Below, in pieces: positions 43,001-61,008 of a stretch of 64,000 bases of DNA. Below the pieces are notes generated by a model. The model made no database searches and had not been told where the DNA came from. It saw only the letters and a list, made by a program, of their open reading frames with translations. The first letter of the stretch is position 1, and every line of letters starts with the position of its first letter. The position numbers were made by a program, and so were the translations under genes. Origin of the DNA: Antennarius striatus (lineage: Eukaryota > Chordata > Actinopteri > Lophiiformes > Antennariidae); assembly GCF_040054535.1 (NCBI RefSeq), contig NC_090797.1, positions 12,409,501 to 12,473,500 of the forward strand, written 5' to 3'.

Positions 43001-44373
43001 AGACTCCATTTTTAGCGACCCGTCCTCTTGAAGTTGTAGCTGTAGACTACACTACACTTGAACGTGCAAGTGATGGATGTGAAAATGTTCTGGTACTCAC
43101 CGATGTTTTTACCAAGTTCAGTCAGGCGTTCCCGACACGAAATCAGAGAGCTGACACCACTGCTAAAGTTATCTTAAGGGAGTGGTTCATGAAATACGGG
43201 GTCCCCGAGCGCTTGCATTCAGATCAGGGCCGAAATTTTGAGAGTGCTGTTATTGCTGAACTCTGCAGATTGTACGGGGTGAAAAAGACACGTACTACAC
43301 CTCATCATCCACAAGGAAACCCCCAGTGTGAGAGGTTCAACCGAACCTTGCATGACCTCTTGAAAACACTTCCTCCCGAGAAAAAGCGCCGCTGGCCTGA
43401 ACATCTAGCTGAATTGGTATACGCCTATAATGCTACCCCACACTCCTCAACTGGTTACTCACCCTACCACATGTTGTTTGGGGTACGACCCCATCTCCCA
43501 GTGGATGCTCTGTTGGGGCAACAAAAAGACAAAGATGAAACTGCAGACTGGCTCGCTGCTCACAGAGAGCGATTGCAGAATGCACATGAGAGAGCACGAG
43601 CAGTAGCTGAAAGAAAATCTGCAGAAAGAATGGTCCGTCAAAATGCAAAAGTTCACTGTCCACCTGTTGAGATTGGACAGTATGTGTACCTTCGACATCG
43701 TCCTCTAGGCAGAAATAAGATTCAAGATGCATGGTCCTCAAAAGTTTATGAAGTTATTGAGGTACAGGGAACAACATACTCAGTAGTCCCTGTGAATGGA
43801 GGTCCCTTGAAAAGAGTTCATAGGTCTAACCTCCGACTTTGCGTTGAGCCCATTCCATCTCCAAGGCAGGACCACCAAACAAATCTTTCTCCTCACCAGC
43901 ACGAAGATGAGGCAGACCCCGAATCCACAGATTCAGACCCTGAATTCCTATTGGTGGAACAAGTTGAAAATCCTAGTGATCAAGAGTTAGATAACCTAGG
44001 AAGCCACCTAGAAGACGAGACCATAAATGAAACTGGAAGTGAGCGACTGTCAGACGTTGCAGACAGGAGCCACAGCCCAGATGAAGACTACTCCCCTCAC
44101 CTGGAGCAGGTGATGGAAAGCCCGGGTTTGCCTAGAGAACTGTCAGAGAGACCAGTACCTGTGCCGCGGCAGAGGGTGGAGCCAACCAGTGCAACCCCAC
44201 CTACACCCGCCCCGCGTAGAAGTCTTAGAACAACCGCGGGTAAAAATCGAAATCCATTCAACTTGCCTACATCAGCATGTAACACTGTGTCTTTCACGCC
44301 AGATGTACTGTCTCGAGTACTAGCGGGTATGGTGCTTTATACTTCAAAAGTTAATGCAGGAGATGATGTGTAG
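40021..44373 (+). CDS. Gypsy Pol: protease, RT, RNase H, integrase, 1450 aa
   Basis: Protease DTGS at residues 46-49. RT carries LRLCVDYRKLN, SSIDLASGYHQV and YLDD at 506-509. RNase H starts at LETDASNLGLGAVLYQ. Integrase H-H-C-C zinc finger starts at His942 and His947, and the D,D35E triad is Asp1009, Asp1068, Glu1104. The gene order PR-RT-RH-IN is the usual Ty3/gypsy order. After the integrase an acidic, Ser/Pro-rich tail of about 170 residues has no domain that I recognise. The ATG overlaps the gag stop in the minus-1 frame, so entry could be by frameshift or by stop-restart. No lesions seen. Confidence 0.95.
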   Translation: MSRAMRGRSEGSPQTLTKERFLQNAVGKCPVVDIQIGGIPLKCLLDTGSNVSTLTERFFRNHLHGDDKDMHHTSKWLKITAANKLPLPYLGYVELDIQVMGISIPECGFLIIRDDNTTDTKGLDSCPPGIIGMNIAKRCKQLILTEFDEALGGELDSDWRGVFQRVQEAEVGGKTVMARIAQKDKCHLPALSVVTVNVRNPKRDFGDASTLIFESSNTPLPGGVIVVPTVVSASSHIFPVQVVNVSPVDVWLPPKVRLGIMTPCHSIGNDLCEVQFQRISATHEEVTVSQRDVEKSDTEVQTLFDRLHIGGTPEQRVKLKALLLKYADVFAVHDEDLGYTDRVTHEIPVRDETPISQPYRRIPPNQYQEVRDHISELLRKGVIQQSSSSYASPIVLVRKPDSSLRLCVDYRKLNLKTRRDAFPLPRIDESLDALSGAEFFSSIDLASGYHQVAVHERDRHKTAFITPFGLYEYLRMPFGLCNAPATFQRLMQATMSDLVFQMVLVYLDDLLVFSHTFEEHLKRLEIVLKRLKETGLKVKVEKCHFLQSEVKFLGHQVSAQGVGTDPDKISAVKAWPLPNNVKELRSFLGFCSYYRRFIKGFSQVAGPLHEVVNACGKERCPAKVSKLFEAAWTPTCAHAFELLKEELTKAPMLGYADFNLPFVLETDASNLGLGAVLYQVQSGKKKVMAYASRRLRGAEKNDRNYSSMKLELLALKWAVTEKFRSYLLGSKFTVLTDNNPLCHLSTAKLGAIQQRWVAQLAVFDFEVKYRPGRCNSAADALSRQPALNESDPESEDAEFDGCVAICDSLRTGTAVGLELGTAGVEHHQVRQLKVSEPNDGENGLLHSNTPTLPGYTKTELQTLQASDPTLRVLKALWDKKQKPSFQERQVLPAPVRSLLKQWPRLTEKDGLLYREIEDVSLGKCFQLLLPACLREKVLTSVHNQMGHQGIERTLGLLKQRCFWGGMHEEVEQWVKNCQRCVLTKLPQPKIRAPQTPFLATRPLEVVAVDYTTLERASDGCENVLVLTDVFTKFSQAFPTRNQRADTTAKVILREWFMKYGVPERLHSDQGRNFESAVIAELCRLYGVKKTRTTPHHPQGNPQCERFNRTLHDLLKTLPPEKKRRWPEHLAELVYAYNATPHSSTGYSPYHMLFGVRPHLPVDALLGQQKDKDETADWLAAHRERLQNAHERARAVAERKSAERMVRQNAKVHCPPVEIGQYVYLRHRPLGRNKIQDAWSSKVYEVIEVQGTTYSVVPVNGGPLKRVHRSNLRLCVEPIPSPRQDHQTNLSPHQHEDEADPESTDSDPEFLLVEQVENPSDQELDNLGSHLEDETINETGSERLSDVADRSHSPDEDYSPHLEQVMESPGLPRELSERPVPVPRQRVEPTSATPPTPAPRRSLRTTAGKNRNPFNLPTSACNTVSFTPDVLSRVLAGMVLYTSKVNAGDDV

Positions 44374-44395
44374 GAAGTCATCGGGACGTTAACTT

Positions 44396-44409
44396 CAGGC
44401 AGGGGAGAA
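44396..44409 (+). promoter_or_regulatory. Gypsy polypurine tract
   Basis: AGGCAGGGGAGAA directly before the 3' LTR. Confidence 0.8.
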
Positions 44410-45369
44410 TGTAGCCAGGTCAAATAGACAATGCATTTATAATAAAGCGGTTACACAATTCTTCATGCTGCCTGGTGTTACGCTGTTGGTTGGCCAGTAG
44501 GAGTCGCACTTTTAGTTGCGTCCACGGGACGTTTACCTGGGCTGACGTCTGTTCACGTGGGATGTTAGTGGCGCGAAAGTTATGCATCTGACGTCTGTTC
44601 ACGTGGGATGTTAGTGGCGCGAAAGTTATGCATCTGACGTCGGGTCACGTGGGACGTGATTGGCGCGCTACAGTCGCACACTCACTTTGTGGATGAGACA
44701 GATGCGGAGCGGAGACAGGTGGTTATCGCTGAGTTTGAAAAAGACGCCAAATTGACCACGTTGTGGAGGATAAGATTAATTTCTTGGCGTAAGTAATCTT
44801 AAGGTTGTTATTTCAGTTTGGGCATTATATGAAAGAATTATTTTGGTGATGTTGCTGACTGATTCCGTTTATGCAGAGGGGAGAGCACACCGCTTGACGT
44901 GCTTATCAAGTGTTCGTCATCATTTCTAGAAGTGAAACCCTGTTTAGGATATTAAGGTATGTGTAATAACTACAATGTACTGTGTATCTAAGATGTTTCT
45001 GTGATGTTGTATTGCACATGTAATTTTAGAATGATGCTCAGTAGTGTGTATTTTATTTTATAGAAATTGCCACTACTGTTGTCTTGTCTTGTCTGGTGTT
45101 GTCTTGTGAAGGTTAAGTTTTAGTTTTAATCAAAGTTTTATTTGTTATCTTTTATTTTTCCTTTATTATCCTCCAAATCGTTTCGGGGAGGTAAATGGAA
45201 ATTTTATTGTTTATGTTTTAATAAACTGCCAATTCGACCAAATTTAATGCTGTCCTTTACCTGAGTTGGGGGGGGAGAACAGTCGGGAAATAGAACCCAC
45301 ATTTGGGGAGCCCTCAGACTGTGTGTGTGTCTCGGTGTTGTCCGGCTGGCCACACATAGCCTGGTCACA
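44410..45369 (+). repeat. Gypsy 3' LTR, 960 bp
   Basis: Same ends as the 5' LTR but with a second tandem copy of the 47-bp unit (about 44545-44640) and about a dozen point or single-base differences. Confidence 0.93.
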
Positions 45370-45693
45370 TTTATCATAAAAAAATTTTTTAAAACATAAT
45401 TGTCTGATGTAGTATTAAATATTTCCTCATAGTCCTTCGTTTCTGGTCTGAATTATGAGATTATTTTTTTAATTCAGACCCAGCGGGTCCCAAACCGGTT
45501 CGTTTTCCGGACAACGGCTGAGTCCATAACGCTGCTGCAGCCGGTGACGTCACAAAGACCCTAACTTCAAAGCCAAACCGCCTCAGGTATCAACACCTGT
45601 GTAACGTTACTGAGACAGACCCTCACAGTTACACTACAGTCAGCACCGAGATCCGAGCAGCACTCAACTTGTTTCTGTCATCGATCTGCAGCC
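45370..45693 (+). promoter_or_regulatory. Kinase D promoter, right of the gypsy insertion
   Basis: CRE palindrome at 45545-45552 and the conserved block up to the ATG. The gypsy 3' LTR now abuts this promoter in the same orientation. Confidence 0.55.
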
Positions 45694-47931
45694 ATGAAAG
45701 GTAAATCCACCAACATTTAATTCCACCCGTGGAAAACTGTTATTCAGTGTTTAATCAAGAAAAAATAGAAACACACAGAGAAAATTCACGTTTGTGGTTC
45801 ATCATATCAGAGGTGACTTCAGGGATTCGAATCATTATCAAAAAATTTGGATTACAAGTATTGCAAAATGAAATTTGAAAATTGATGATCTCTAATTACA
45901 TCCCATGAAGCGATGATGTCAGTGTTCGTGTGTCCGTCCTTCCATCCATTAAATATCTTTTATCTTTCTATCTGTTGCAGATAGAAAGATAAAACAAAAA
46001 GCACAATCCTCGGGCAACAAAGGGGATGAAAATGAGATGATGACCTTGACCTTGAGAAAACTAGGTCAAGGTCAAATTTCAACTTTTGTTCATTTTTTGC
46101 ACATATCTTAGGAACCGGATGAGATAGAAAAACAAACCAAAAGGCGTTATATTCAGGGAGGCAAAAGGATAAAAATTAGATCACAACCTTGACCTTGAAA
46201 AACTAGGTCAAGATCAAATTTTTACTTTTATACCATTTTCGGAACACCTCTCTGATACCTGATGAGATATAATCACAAAACGAAAAGCAACATATTCAGG
46301 AAGCCAGAGGCACAAAAATGTGATGATGACCTTCACCTTTGGAAAATTAGGTCAATGTCATACTCGATAGAACATTATAGAAGTCATTGCTGAAAGTAAG
46401 GAACATTATGAAAGTAAGTCAGGGTAAAATTTTGAATTCAGGGATGTCGGTCTCTGACTGCCTTGTTTAATTTGTCTTTGTCAGCAGTGTCTGTATATTA
46501 ATAATATACATATAATATAATTGTAATGAGATTTCTACAATGTCTCCGACAGTTTTTAAGCGTTTTTGGAGATTCACAGCTGACTACAGACTTCAGCCTC
46601 AGCCTCTTCATCAATGGAAGACCTCTGATGACCTCAGAGACCCCACAAAGATTCAGGGGGCTGAACAACAGACGGGTTTATTTTCAAGTAAGTCTCTGGA
46701 AATTTAATCCACTACTGTCTATAACAGGAGCATCACAGTTTATGTGAACTTTTGCAAACAAGACAATGAAAAGTTTGTCTTCCTTTCTAACATGAAGTAG
46801 AAGTAGCTCAGAATTCCACTTCAGTACAATACATAAGACAAACCTGCTGTCAGCTTCAACCAGTAGTTATAAAATTAAATTTCTAATAGTATACTTATAA
46901 TATATTTAATTCTTATTTAAATATTTAGTTGCTTTCCTGTGGTTTAACGTAATTTAAAAGCTTTAAATTACATAGTAGAATAGTAACATTGTAATCAGTT
47001 AGTGAAGGTACTAACTCAGTGTTTTCTGATGCCAATGACAGGACTAAGAACGTTCCTGAGGAAGAAAATCCATACCAGGAGACGTGGGTCTCAATCTCAG
47101 TCCATGGAGACACAGGAGCCGGACAAGAAAATCAGTCCAGTGAAGAAGAAGAAGCAGTTTGAGGATAAATATTGTCAACTGTACCGACTCGGTGATGGAG
47201 GCCAGGGATCTGTGTACATGGGTTACAGGAAGGAAGATTTTGTCCACGTAGCGATCAAGCACATTCCCCAGACCCTTGTTTTCCGTGAAGACGACGACAG
47301 GAGCAAGATGCCTCTTGAAGTGCTTTTCATGAAGATGAGTCAACAAGCAGGAGGATCGGTTGGCCAGTCAGCATCCATTTCCCTCCTGGACCACTACGAC
47401 CTGGAGGAGGAGCTCATCATCGTCATGGAATGTCCATTTCCAGCGGTTGACCTCTTGAATTACAGTAAGTCCAGAGGAGGCACTTTGGAGGAAGAGGAGG
47501 CCAGACTCTTCTTCAAGCAGCTGGTGGAAGCTGTCAGAGAACTTGATGCCAACAAGATTTTCCATGCAGACATCAAAATGGAAAATATCTTGGTTGACAT
47601 CAGCAGCGGTGTTCCACGTTTGAGGATAATTGACTTTGGTCTAAGCATGTTTATCAATGACGGGGACACAATCGAAGGTATATATCGTGGAACCCCTTCC
47701 TATTACCCACCAGAGTGGTCCTGGAGTTCAGTGTACAGTAGCAGGCCTGTTACTGTGTGGCAGATGGGAGTGGTTCTCTATAACATGCTGCACCAACACT
47801 TTTTGAAGAGCCTCTGCATCAGTCAGAAGTTGTCTCCAAACTGCCAAAACGTGTTGCGTCTGTGTCTGGCTGAGGACCCTCAGCAGCGTCCCACTCTGGA
47901 GCAGCTCCTGAGTCATTCCTGGCTGGAATGA
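45694..47931 (+). CDS. Pim-like serine/threonine kinase, type 1 (copy D)
   Basis: Exons 45694-45700, 46553-46687 and 47042-47931, phase 1 throughout, 343 codons. The kinase-domain residues are the same as copy A: Gly loop [23 protein letters not shown] and GTPSYYPPEW. It differs from A at one residue that I see (SSVYSSRP). Intron 1 carries the hairpin at 45958-45994 and the AGGTCA array at 46020-46370. It is convergent with the only complete piwil1, whose stop codon is 1.6 kb downstream. AATAAA at about 48038. Confidence 0.85.
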
Positions 47932-49531
47932 ACCATAAGTCAACCCCCTGCTGGCCCATCGTCCCGGAGCGAAACTGAATCACTGCCTGTATCTTTTCTT
48001 GTATATAACATGTGTATTTGTTTAGTAAATCTTTTGTCAATAAATTTGTGTGATAATTTTGTGTCCGAGTTCATGTTTTATATCAGCACAAATACTACAT
48101 GAGGGATGTTAAAAGCTGATTCAGTAATTTTGGTTGCATGTCATAAAATGATTCAAAGTAGGTTATCATTTGTCACTCATGAATAATGGGAGAATGAAAT
48201 CAGGAAGCACACGAACACAAGTACAGCCCACCGTAATGATGGAACTGAAGTGGCTTTTCACTCTGATATAAACCACAAAGGAAAACCACCATGGACCCTG
48301 ACAGTAAAGGAAAACGTTCCCAGGTGTTGAAAAGTGAAAATGTGTAACTAGCATCACTGCCCGCTAGATGGCGCTTCAAGCTAAATCTGAAAAGAAAGGT
48401 TTAAACTGGGAAGTATCTGCGCCCTAGATGAAGGAGTTTATTACTTTAAGTAAAAAAATATTTCCAATCCTTTCTAACTTTCTAACAGGGACAAAGCGAA
48501 AGGTTTTTTTTTGTGTTGGCTATGCCAGTCAGAGAAGGTACTCTGATCAGATCTCACCTGTAGATGGAGGCCCCGCCTCCGCGATTCATGTCAAATTAAG
48601 TTGAATAAAAACAAACCTTTTGGAGGCCACGCCCAGCAGCAAACTGTCGCCATGGAGATGCACAAAAACAATTGCGTGTAAAATGACATAAATCCTCTTG
48701 AGTGGTGAGACTGACTCGTATTTCAAGCTCGAGTCATTTTTTGTGGTCTCCGTCTCCAGTCACTGAGGACAGAAGTTCTGCAGATGGTGAGTTTAAAACG
48801 ACTGTGGTCCGGACACAGGTTCCACCTGAGAACAGGGTCCATGAAGGTTCCACGGTTTCTGGATTCAGACTGAAAAGTAAACAGATCGGAACCTTTGACC
48901 CAGAACCAGCTGATCCGGGTCATAACCTCTTCCCCAGTAGTGACCAGTGATAAAGAAAGCTACCTTAGCCCCGCCCCTCCACCCACCTGACATTTAGCCC
49001 GGCCAATCAGTCATCCCTGTCTCAGCAAACATGTCCACCTTCATGCTGGTCTGTGAATGTACCGCCCACTGAACACCAGCGTGTGTGTGTGTGTGTGTGT
49101 GAACCAACCTTAGTCACACCCTGAGGGGTTGTGTGAGTTCTCAGCCTGTTGACTGTTCTTTGTGTGCGCAATATTTTCTAAAATATCTAAATAAATTTGA
49201 TATTATCTATCAGTTGCGTGACTTTTTTTTAGTCCCGTTCAGGAATCACAAACATTTAAGGGACTTAAAACCTTTTGAATCCGGTGACCAATCAAAACCA
49301 GGCATCAACATCTGGACGCAACGCTGAAGCTAACTAAACGTTAGCAGGACAGCTGTCAGAAACAACTTCTTCACACAGATCTTTATGCTGCTGGAACTCT
49401 ATTTGTCTTTTTAAAGAAGGAAAACAGGACTGAACAAAACCCTGAACAAAAATACTTGAGCGCCCCTAACCCTAAATTGCCAGCGAGAACAGCCGGCAGC
49501 AGGAACGTGGGTATTGGGTTTGCGCCGGTCC
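47932..49531. other. Convergent spacer between kinase D and piwil1
   Basis: Holds both 3' UTRs. Has the short GT tract (49081-49101) and the 27-bp deletion near 48780 relative to A and C. Nothing else recognised. Confidence 0.5.
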
Positions 49532-55924
<6,393 letters not shown>

Positions 55925-56770
55925 TTTCCTCAGCTAGCTTCAGAAGGGTTCAAAAACACATTTCACTATTTTTAGAAATATTACCAACAAATGAAGTAAA
56001 TACGTGATCAGGAAAACTACACCGCCCCTCATCCTCACCAGTACGAAATAAAATCTAAATTAAAGTATCGTTTACTCTCGTTTAATTGGTCTAAACAAGA
56101 TGGCGACTGTAAATGTAGGGTGTGGCTGTGCAATGCCGCTAGTAGCTAATGAGCCACTATTAGCATTAACATAAATTCAATATGTATACATTACTATAAT
56201 ATAACTCCACACAGAATATCCGACTTTCAAGGTAGGGGTTAGAATTACGATACTTTGCGATAGTCCTTAAACTGAACGAGCTAATTAAAATCAGATAAGG
56301 GTAGAATGACAGTGTCCGAATTGGATAGCTGAGAGGGAGTTTTTTCCTTCAAATCGAAACATCGCGAACAAAGTAAATTTGCATAAAGGAATCATTATTT
56401 ATCAAATTTTATGACGACTTTAATATTATACTTACTTTAAATGTTGACTTCTGCTGGCAGTGAACTCTAGAGGTCACGTACGATGCGTGTCCACAGGTGT
56501 TCTGAGTACCACTACGGCAAATTAGTCACGGGCCTCATCACCGAGCGCATTGATACGCTTCCTGTATCTCCCGAGACCCTCTAGTCAGCTCAATTCAGGC
56601 TGCGTTATGTGTTTGAAGAGCAGGTTGTTCATATTTAACTCAATAAAGAATAACAATTCAGCAGTGATTGAGGAAAAAAGTTTTCCAGAAAAGAGGCAGA
56701 ACTACTTTTCGGAGCGCAGTGATCCGTGTGCTCTAGGGTAATTTACTATTCAGCCCGCTTTCTTTGCTCT
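55925..56770 (-). promoter_or_regulatory. piwil1 upstream region and sub-unit D tail
   Basis: Shared with B before and after the ERV; the uninterrupted GGTAGAATGAC at about 56299 is the ERV empty site. No TATA box or known element recognised. Confidence 0.4.
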
Positions 56771-58008
56771 GAGTTCATATGAACGGGTCTGAATGGACGG
56801 GGCGCCACCTGCAGGCAGGAGGCTGGAAAAACAGTTCAAAACGTAAAGGAATCAAAAACTGCTAAATTCTGTTGTCTGTGGCAACGCTCAAAGACTGCAC
56901 AAGTCCAAACCACATGTTCCAATACATTTATAGGAATAAAACTTGTAAAATCTGCCTTATCTGTTTGGGTTGTGGGTTATTCAGTCGGCTTAACAAATTT
57001 ATTCCCAGGTTGCAGACTGTAATTTCATCTGTGCTGTATGTCGTGCATACATGGTACAATTGAAAATAAAGTTGACTATGTTTTTTCAAATATAAATGGG
57101 TCTTCTCTGCTGCAGGCACCCATTGTTTTTCATCATACATAATATTCGGAAAATTTCACATTAATTTAAGAAATATTGTACATTATTTCATATCATAGCA
57201 TTAAATATTAATCAATAATGTAGAAAAACAAATCTGCTCTCACGCAATAGGATTTTGTCTATTTTTGTCTAATCTCCACACTTGTTTCTATGTGTGTTAC
57301 ACCTCAACACAAAACCTGCACACCGAACATTAATACAAGCTGACTGGACACTTTTCATGGGTTTAACTTCTCTGAAGGAGTTTAGTGTGAAAATCCTTCC
57401 TGACATTTCTAGACTGTAAACAACTCATTGTGTGGAAAATTGTTATTAATAATTTTTTGTTTGTGCTTTAACGCAAATAATAAACGAGATGAAGCTGCTT
57501 GATTTCTACTCAGAATTTGAAGGATCTGGTGTTTAATCCATATTAAAATGAGAGTCGGAGGCTTTTAAAGTCATATTTGTCGGCTTTTCAATATTTATTT
57601 CAGATGCGAAAAACAATGAGCCAAAGTTGCACATGAAGCTGTCAGATAGCGTCACAATGTTAAAGTGTTTCCACAATTTTTATTTTTATCATAAAAAATT
57701 TTTTTTAAACATAATTGCCTGATGTAGTATTAAATATTTCCTCATAGTCCTTCGTTTCTGGTCTGAATTATGAGATTATTTTTTTAATTCGGACCCAGCG
57801 GGTCCCAAACCGGTTCGTTTTCCAGACAACGGCTGAGTCCATAACGCTGCTGCAGCCGGTGACGTCACAAAGACCCTAACTTCAAAGCCAAACCGCCTCA
57901 GGTATCAACACCTGTGTAACGTTACTGAGACAGACCCTCACAGTTACACTACAGTCAGCACCGAGATCCGAGCAGCACTCAACTTGTTTCTGTCATCGAT
58001 CTGCAGCC
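56771..58008 (+). repeat. Head block and kinase promoter of sub-unit E
   Basis: Matches 24101-25354 including the extra about 195 bp near 57236-57430. CRE at 57860-57867. Confidence 0.85.
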
Positions 58009-59419
58009 ATGAAAGGTAAATCCACCAACATTTAATTCCACCCGTGGAAAACTGTTATTCAGTGTTTAATCAAGAAAAAATAGAAACACACGGAGCAAAT
58101 TCACGTTTGTGGTTCATCATATCAGAGGTGACTTCAGGGATTCGAATCATTATCAAAAAATTATATTTTTATATTAGACAATATTAGAGATCTAATAACC
58201 TGCTGTAATCACAGGAACTGTCTTCAGTTCATTTTCTGTACCAAAGGAAAAAGGGTTATATTGGGGGTTTTTTTTAAACTGTTTTGTATTTTATTTTATT
58301 TTATTTTATTTTTTAAATAAATAAGATAAAGCTGATGAGCCATATATTGAGCAGCAGTATATTTCATGTCAAAAGGAGTACTACAAATGCAGTATTTGCT
58401 CTGAGGATGTTGATAGAGAAGTACAGAGAAGTCCACAATGACTACAATGTTTGCAGATGACATTGTGATCTGCAGTGAGAGCAGGGAACAGGTGGAGGAG
58501 AAGTAAATAATAATATTATTAATATAATACGATGTTTATGTTAAATAATATTTCAAAACTTAGTTAATAAACAAGTGATTTAGTTCATAACATAGTACAA
58601 AAACTAGGTAGTTTAGAACCTTATTTGTTCAAAACCTAATGGGTTAGTTAGTAAGTTAGTTATTTAGTTAGTCAGTTAATTGAGAAACTGGTTAGTTAAA
58701 ATCCTAGTTAGTTGTTTAGTTTGACACCTTAGTTATTTTGTTCAAAAACTACTTTAAACCTAGCTTGTCAGTTTAAAACCTAGTTAATAATTATAATAAT
58801 TTAACAGTGTAAACATAAACAATTGAATAAACTTAAATAATAATTAAATAATAACATCATTAACATAAATAACATAAATAACATGAATGCACTGTTTATT
58901 TTAAATAATAATTCATAACTTAGTGAGTTAGTTCAAAATCTAGTTTCAGGACACCGATGTTCAGATCTTGGACAGGGAAGATAAATGGTTTGAGAGAGGA
59001 GTGAAAGAGGCCATCTCTGAACGGGGGGGGGGGGGTCTGCGACATCACCTTTCTCCCATTTACAATCATGTCCTTTCAAAACTCCCAAAAAGATTGTCTC
59101 AACAGATTGACCCAGGTGATGGGTCTCATGCTCATGACCCTCATTAGCATACAAAGGTGTAAGTCACATCTCAGTGACCCCCTCTGACACCCCCACCAAC
59201 AATCGTTGAGGAACCAGATGGGTTTCAATGACGGTCGTTGGAATGTGAATATCACTGACCACACCCCCCAAGGTTAATAATGTGGGACATGATCAGCCAC
59301 CCTCTGAACTGAAGAAGTCTCTTGGATGAGAGACGAAACGTCTTCAAGAACTTTCTTAACGTCCAGTGGATCGACTCATGACCTGGATGACTGAGAACCT
59401 ACACAGACCGTTTAAAACC

Positions 59420-59472
<53 letters not shown>

Positions 59473-61008
59473 CAAAAACTAATTCATTTAAAGCCTATTA
59501 GTTAGTTTCTAGTTAGTTGTCTTTGTAGTCTGTGCCTGTATATTAATAATATATATATATGATATAATAGTAATGACATTTCTACAATGTCTCCGACAGT
59601 TTTTAAGCGTTTTTGGAGATTCACAACTGACTACAGACTTCAGCCTCAGCCTCTTCATCAGTGGAAGACCTCTGATGACCTCAGAGACCCCACAAAGATT
59701 CAGGGGGCTGAACAACAGACGGGTTTATTTTCAAGTAAGTCTCTGGAAATTTAATCCACTACTGTCTATAACAGGAGCATCACAGCTTATGTGAACTTTT
59801 GCAAACAGGACAATGAAAAGTTTGTCTTCCTTTCTAACATGAAGTAGAAGTAGCTCAGAATTCCACTTCAGTACAATACATAAGACAAACCTGCTGTCAG
59901 CTTCAACCAGTAGTTATAAAATTAAATTTCTAATAGTATACTTATAATATATTTAATTTCTATTTAAATATTTAGTTGCTGCTTTCCTGTGGTTTAAGGT
60001 AATTTAAAAGCTTTAAATTACATAGTAGAATAGTAACATTGTAATCAGGTAGTGAAGGTACTAACTCAGTGTTTTCTGATGCCAATGACAGGACTAAGAA
60101 CGTTCCTGAGGAAGAAAATCCATACCAGGAGACGTGGGTCTCAATCTCAGTCCATGGAGACACAGGAGCCGGACAAGAAAATCAGTCCAGTGAAGAAGAA
60201 GAAGAAGAATCAGTTTGAGGATAAATATTGCCAACTGTACCGACTCGGTGATGGAGGCCATGGATCTGTGTACGTGGGTTACAGGAAAAAAGATTTTCTC
60301 CGCGTAGCGATCAAGCACATTCCCCAGGCCTTCGTTTTCCGTGAAGACAACGACAGGAGCAAGATGCCTCTTGAAGTGCTTGTCATGATGAAGATGAGTC
60401 AACAAGCAGGAGGATCGGTTGGCCAGTCAGCATCCATTTCCCTCCTGGACCACTACGACCTGGAGGAGGAGCTCATCATCGTCATGGAATGTCCATTTCC
60501 AGCGGTTGACCTCTTGAATTACAGGAAGTCCAGAGGAGGTACTTTGGAAGAAGAGGAGGCCAGACTCTTCTTCAAGCAGCTGGTGGAAGCTGTCAGAGAA
60601 CTTGATGCCAACAAGATTTTCCATGCAGACATCAAAATGGAAAATATCTTGGTTGACATCAGCAGCGGTGTTCCACGTTTGAGGATAATTGACTTTGGTC
60701 TAAGCATGTTTATCAACGACGGGGACACAATTGAAGATATATTTCCTGGAGCTCCATGCTATGACCCACCAGAGTGGTACTGGAGTTCAGTGTACAGCAG
60801 TAGGCCTGTTACTGTGTGGCAGATGGGAGTGGTTCTCCATGACATGCTGCACAGAGACTTTAATACAACGTTTTTCTTGGAGAATGGCCTCCGTATCAGT
60901 CAGGAGTTGTCTCCAAACTGCCAAAACGTGTTGCGTCTGTGTCTGGCTGAGGACCCTCAGCAGCGTCCCACTCTGGAGCAGCTCCTGAGTCACTCCTGGC
61001 TGGAATGA
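58009..61008 (+). CDS. Pim-like serine/threonine kinase, type 2 (copy E)
   Basis: Exons 58009-58015, 59600-59734 and 60092-61008, 352 codons, phase 1. The exon 3 protein is the same as copy C as far as I can see. Exon 2 has one change (ACT for GCT, Thr for Ala). Intron 1 is 1.58 kb and lacks Rex3, showing the pre-insertion state. AATAAA at about 61128. A Gmr1-like element begins 217 bp after the stop. Confidence 0.84.
58160..58949. repeat. Type 2 intron 1 repeats in E, LINE relic at 58438-58506
   Basis: Same AT-rich, TTAG-type DNA as C. It includes the [16 protein letters not shown] relic and the unoccupied Rex3 site TTGACACCTTAGTT at about 58722-58735. Confidence 0.7.
58950..59400 (+). mobile_element. 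Penelope-like element, C-terminal and 3' relic (E)
   Basis: Copy of 29381-29830 reading [20 protein letters not shown]. The adjoining G tract is longer than in C. Confidence 0.75.
59420..59471. repeat. (TTAG)n tract, expanded in E
   Basis: About thirteen TTAG units, against three or four at the matching place in C (29850-29865). Confidence 0.9.

Larger units (their letters stand above)
37751..45369 (+). mobile_element. Ty3/gypsy LTR retrotransposon, 7.62 kb
   Basis: Complete element with LTRs, primer site, gag, pol and polypurine tract. It lies in the head block of D about 320 bp upstream of the kinase start codon, in the same orientation as the kinase. The target in the other units reads TTTATCAT; TTTA is duplicated at both ends (or TTTAT if the LTR begins one base later). 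Gag and pol are both open. Roughly a dozen LTR differences make it older than the ERV. Confidence 0.95.

Noticed and set aside
58640-59471. TTAG tracts as interstitial telomere repeats
   Set aside because: The vertebrate telomere repeat is TTAGGG; these are TTAG/TTAGTT microsatellite.
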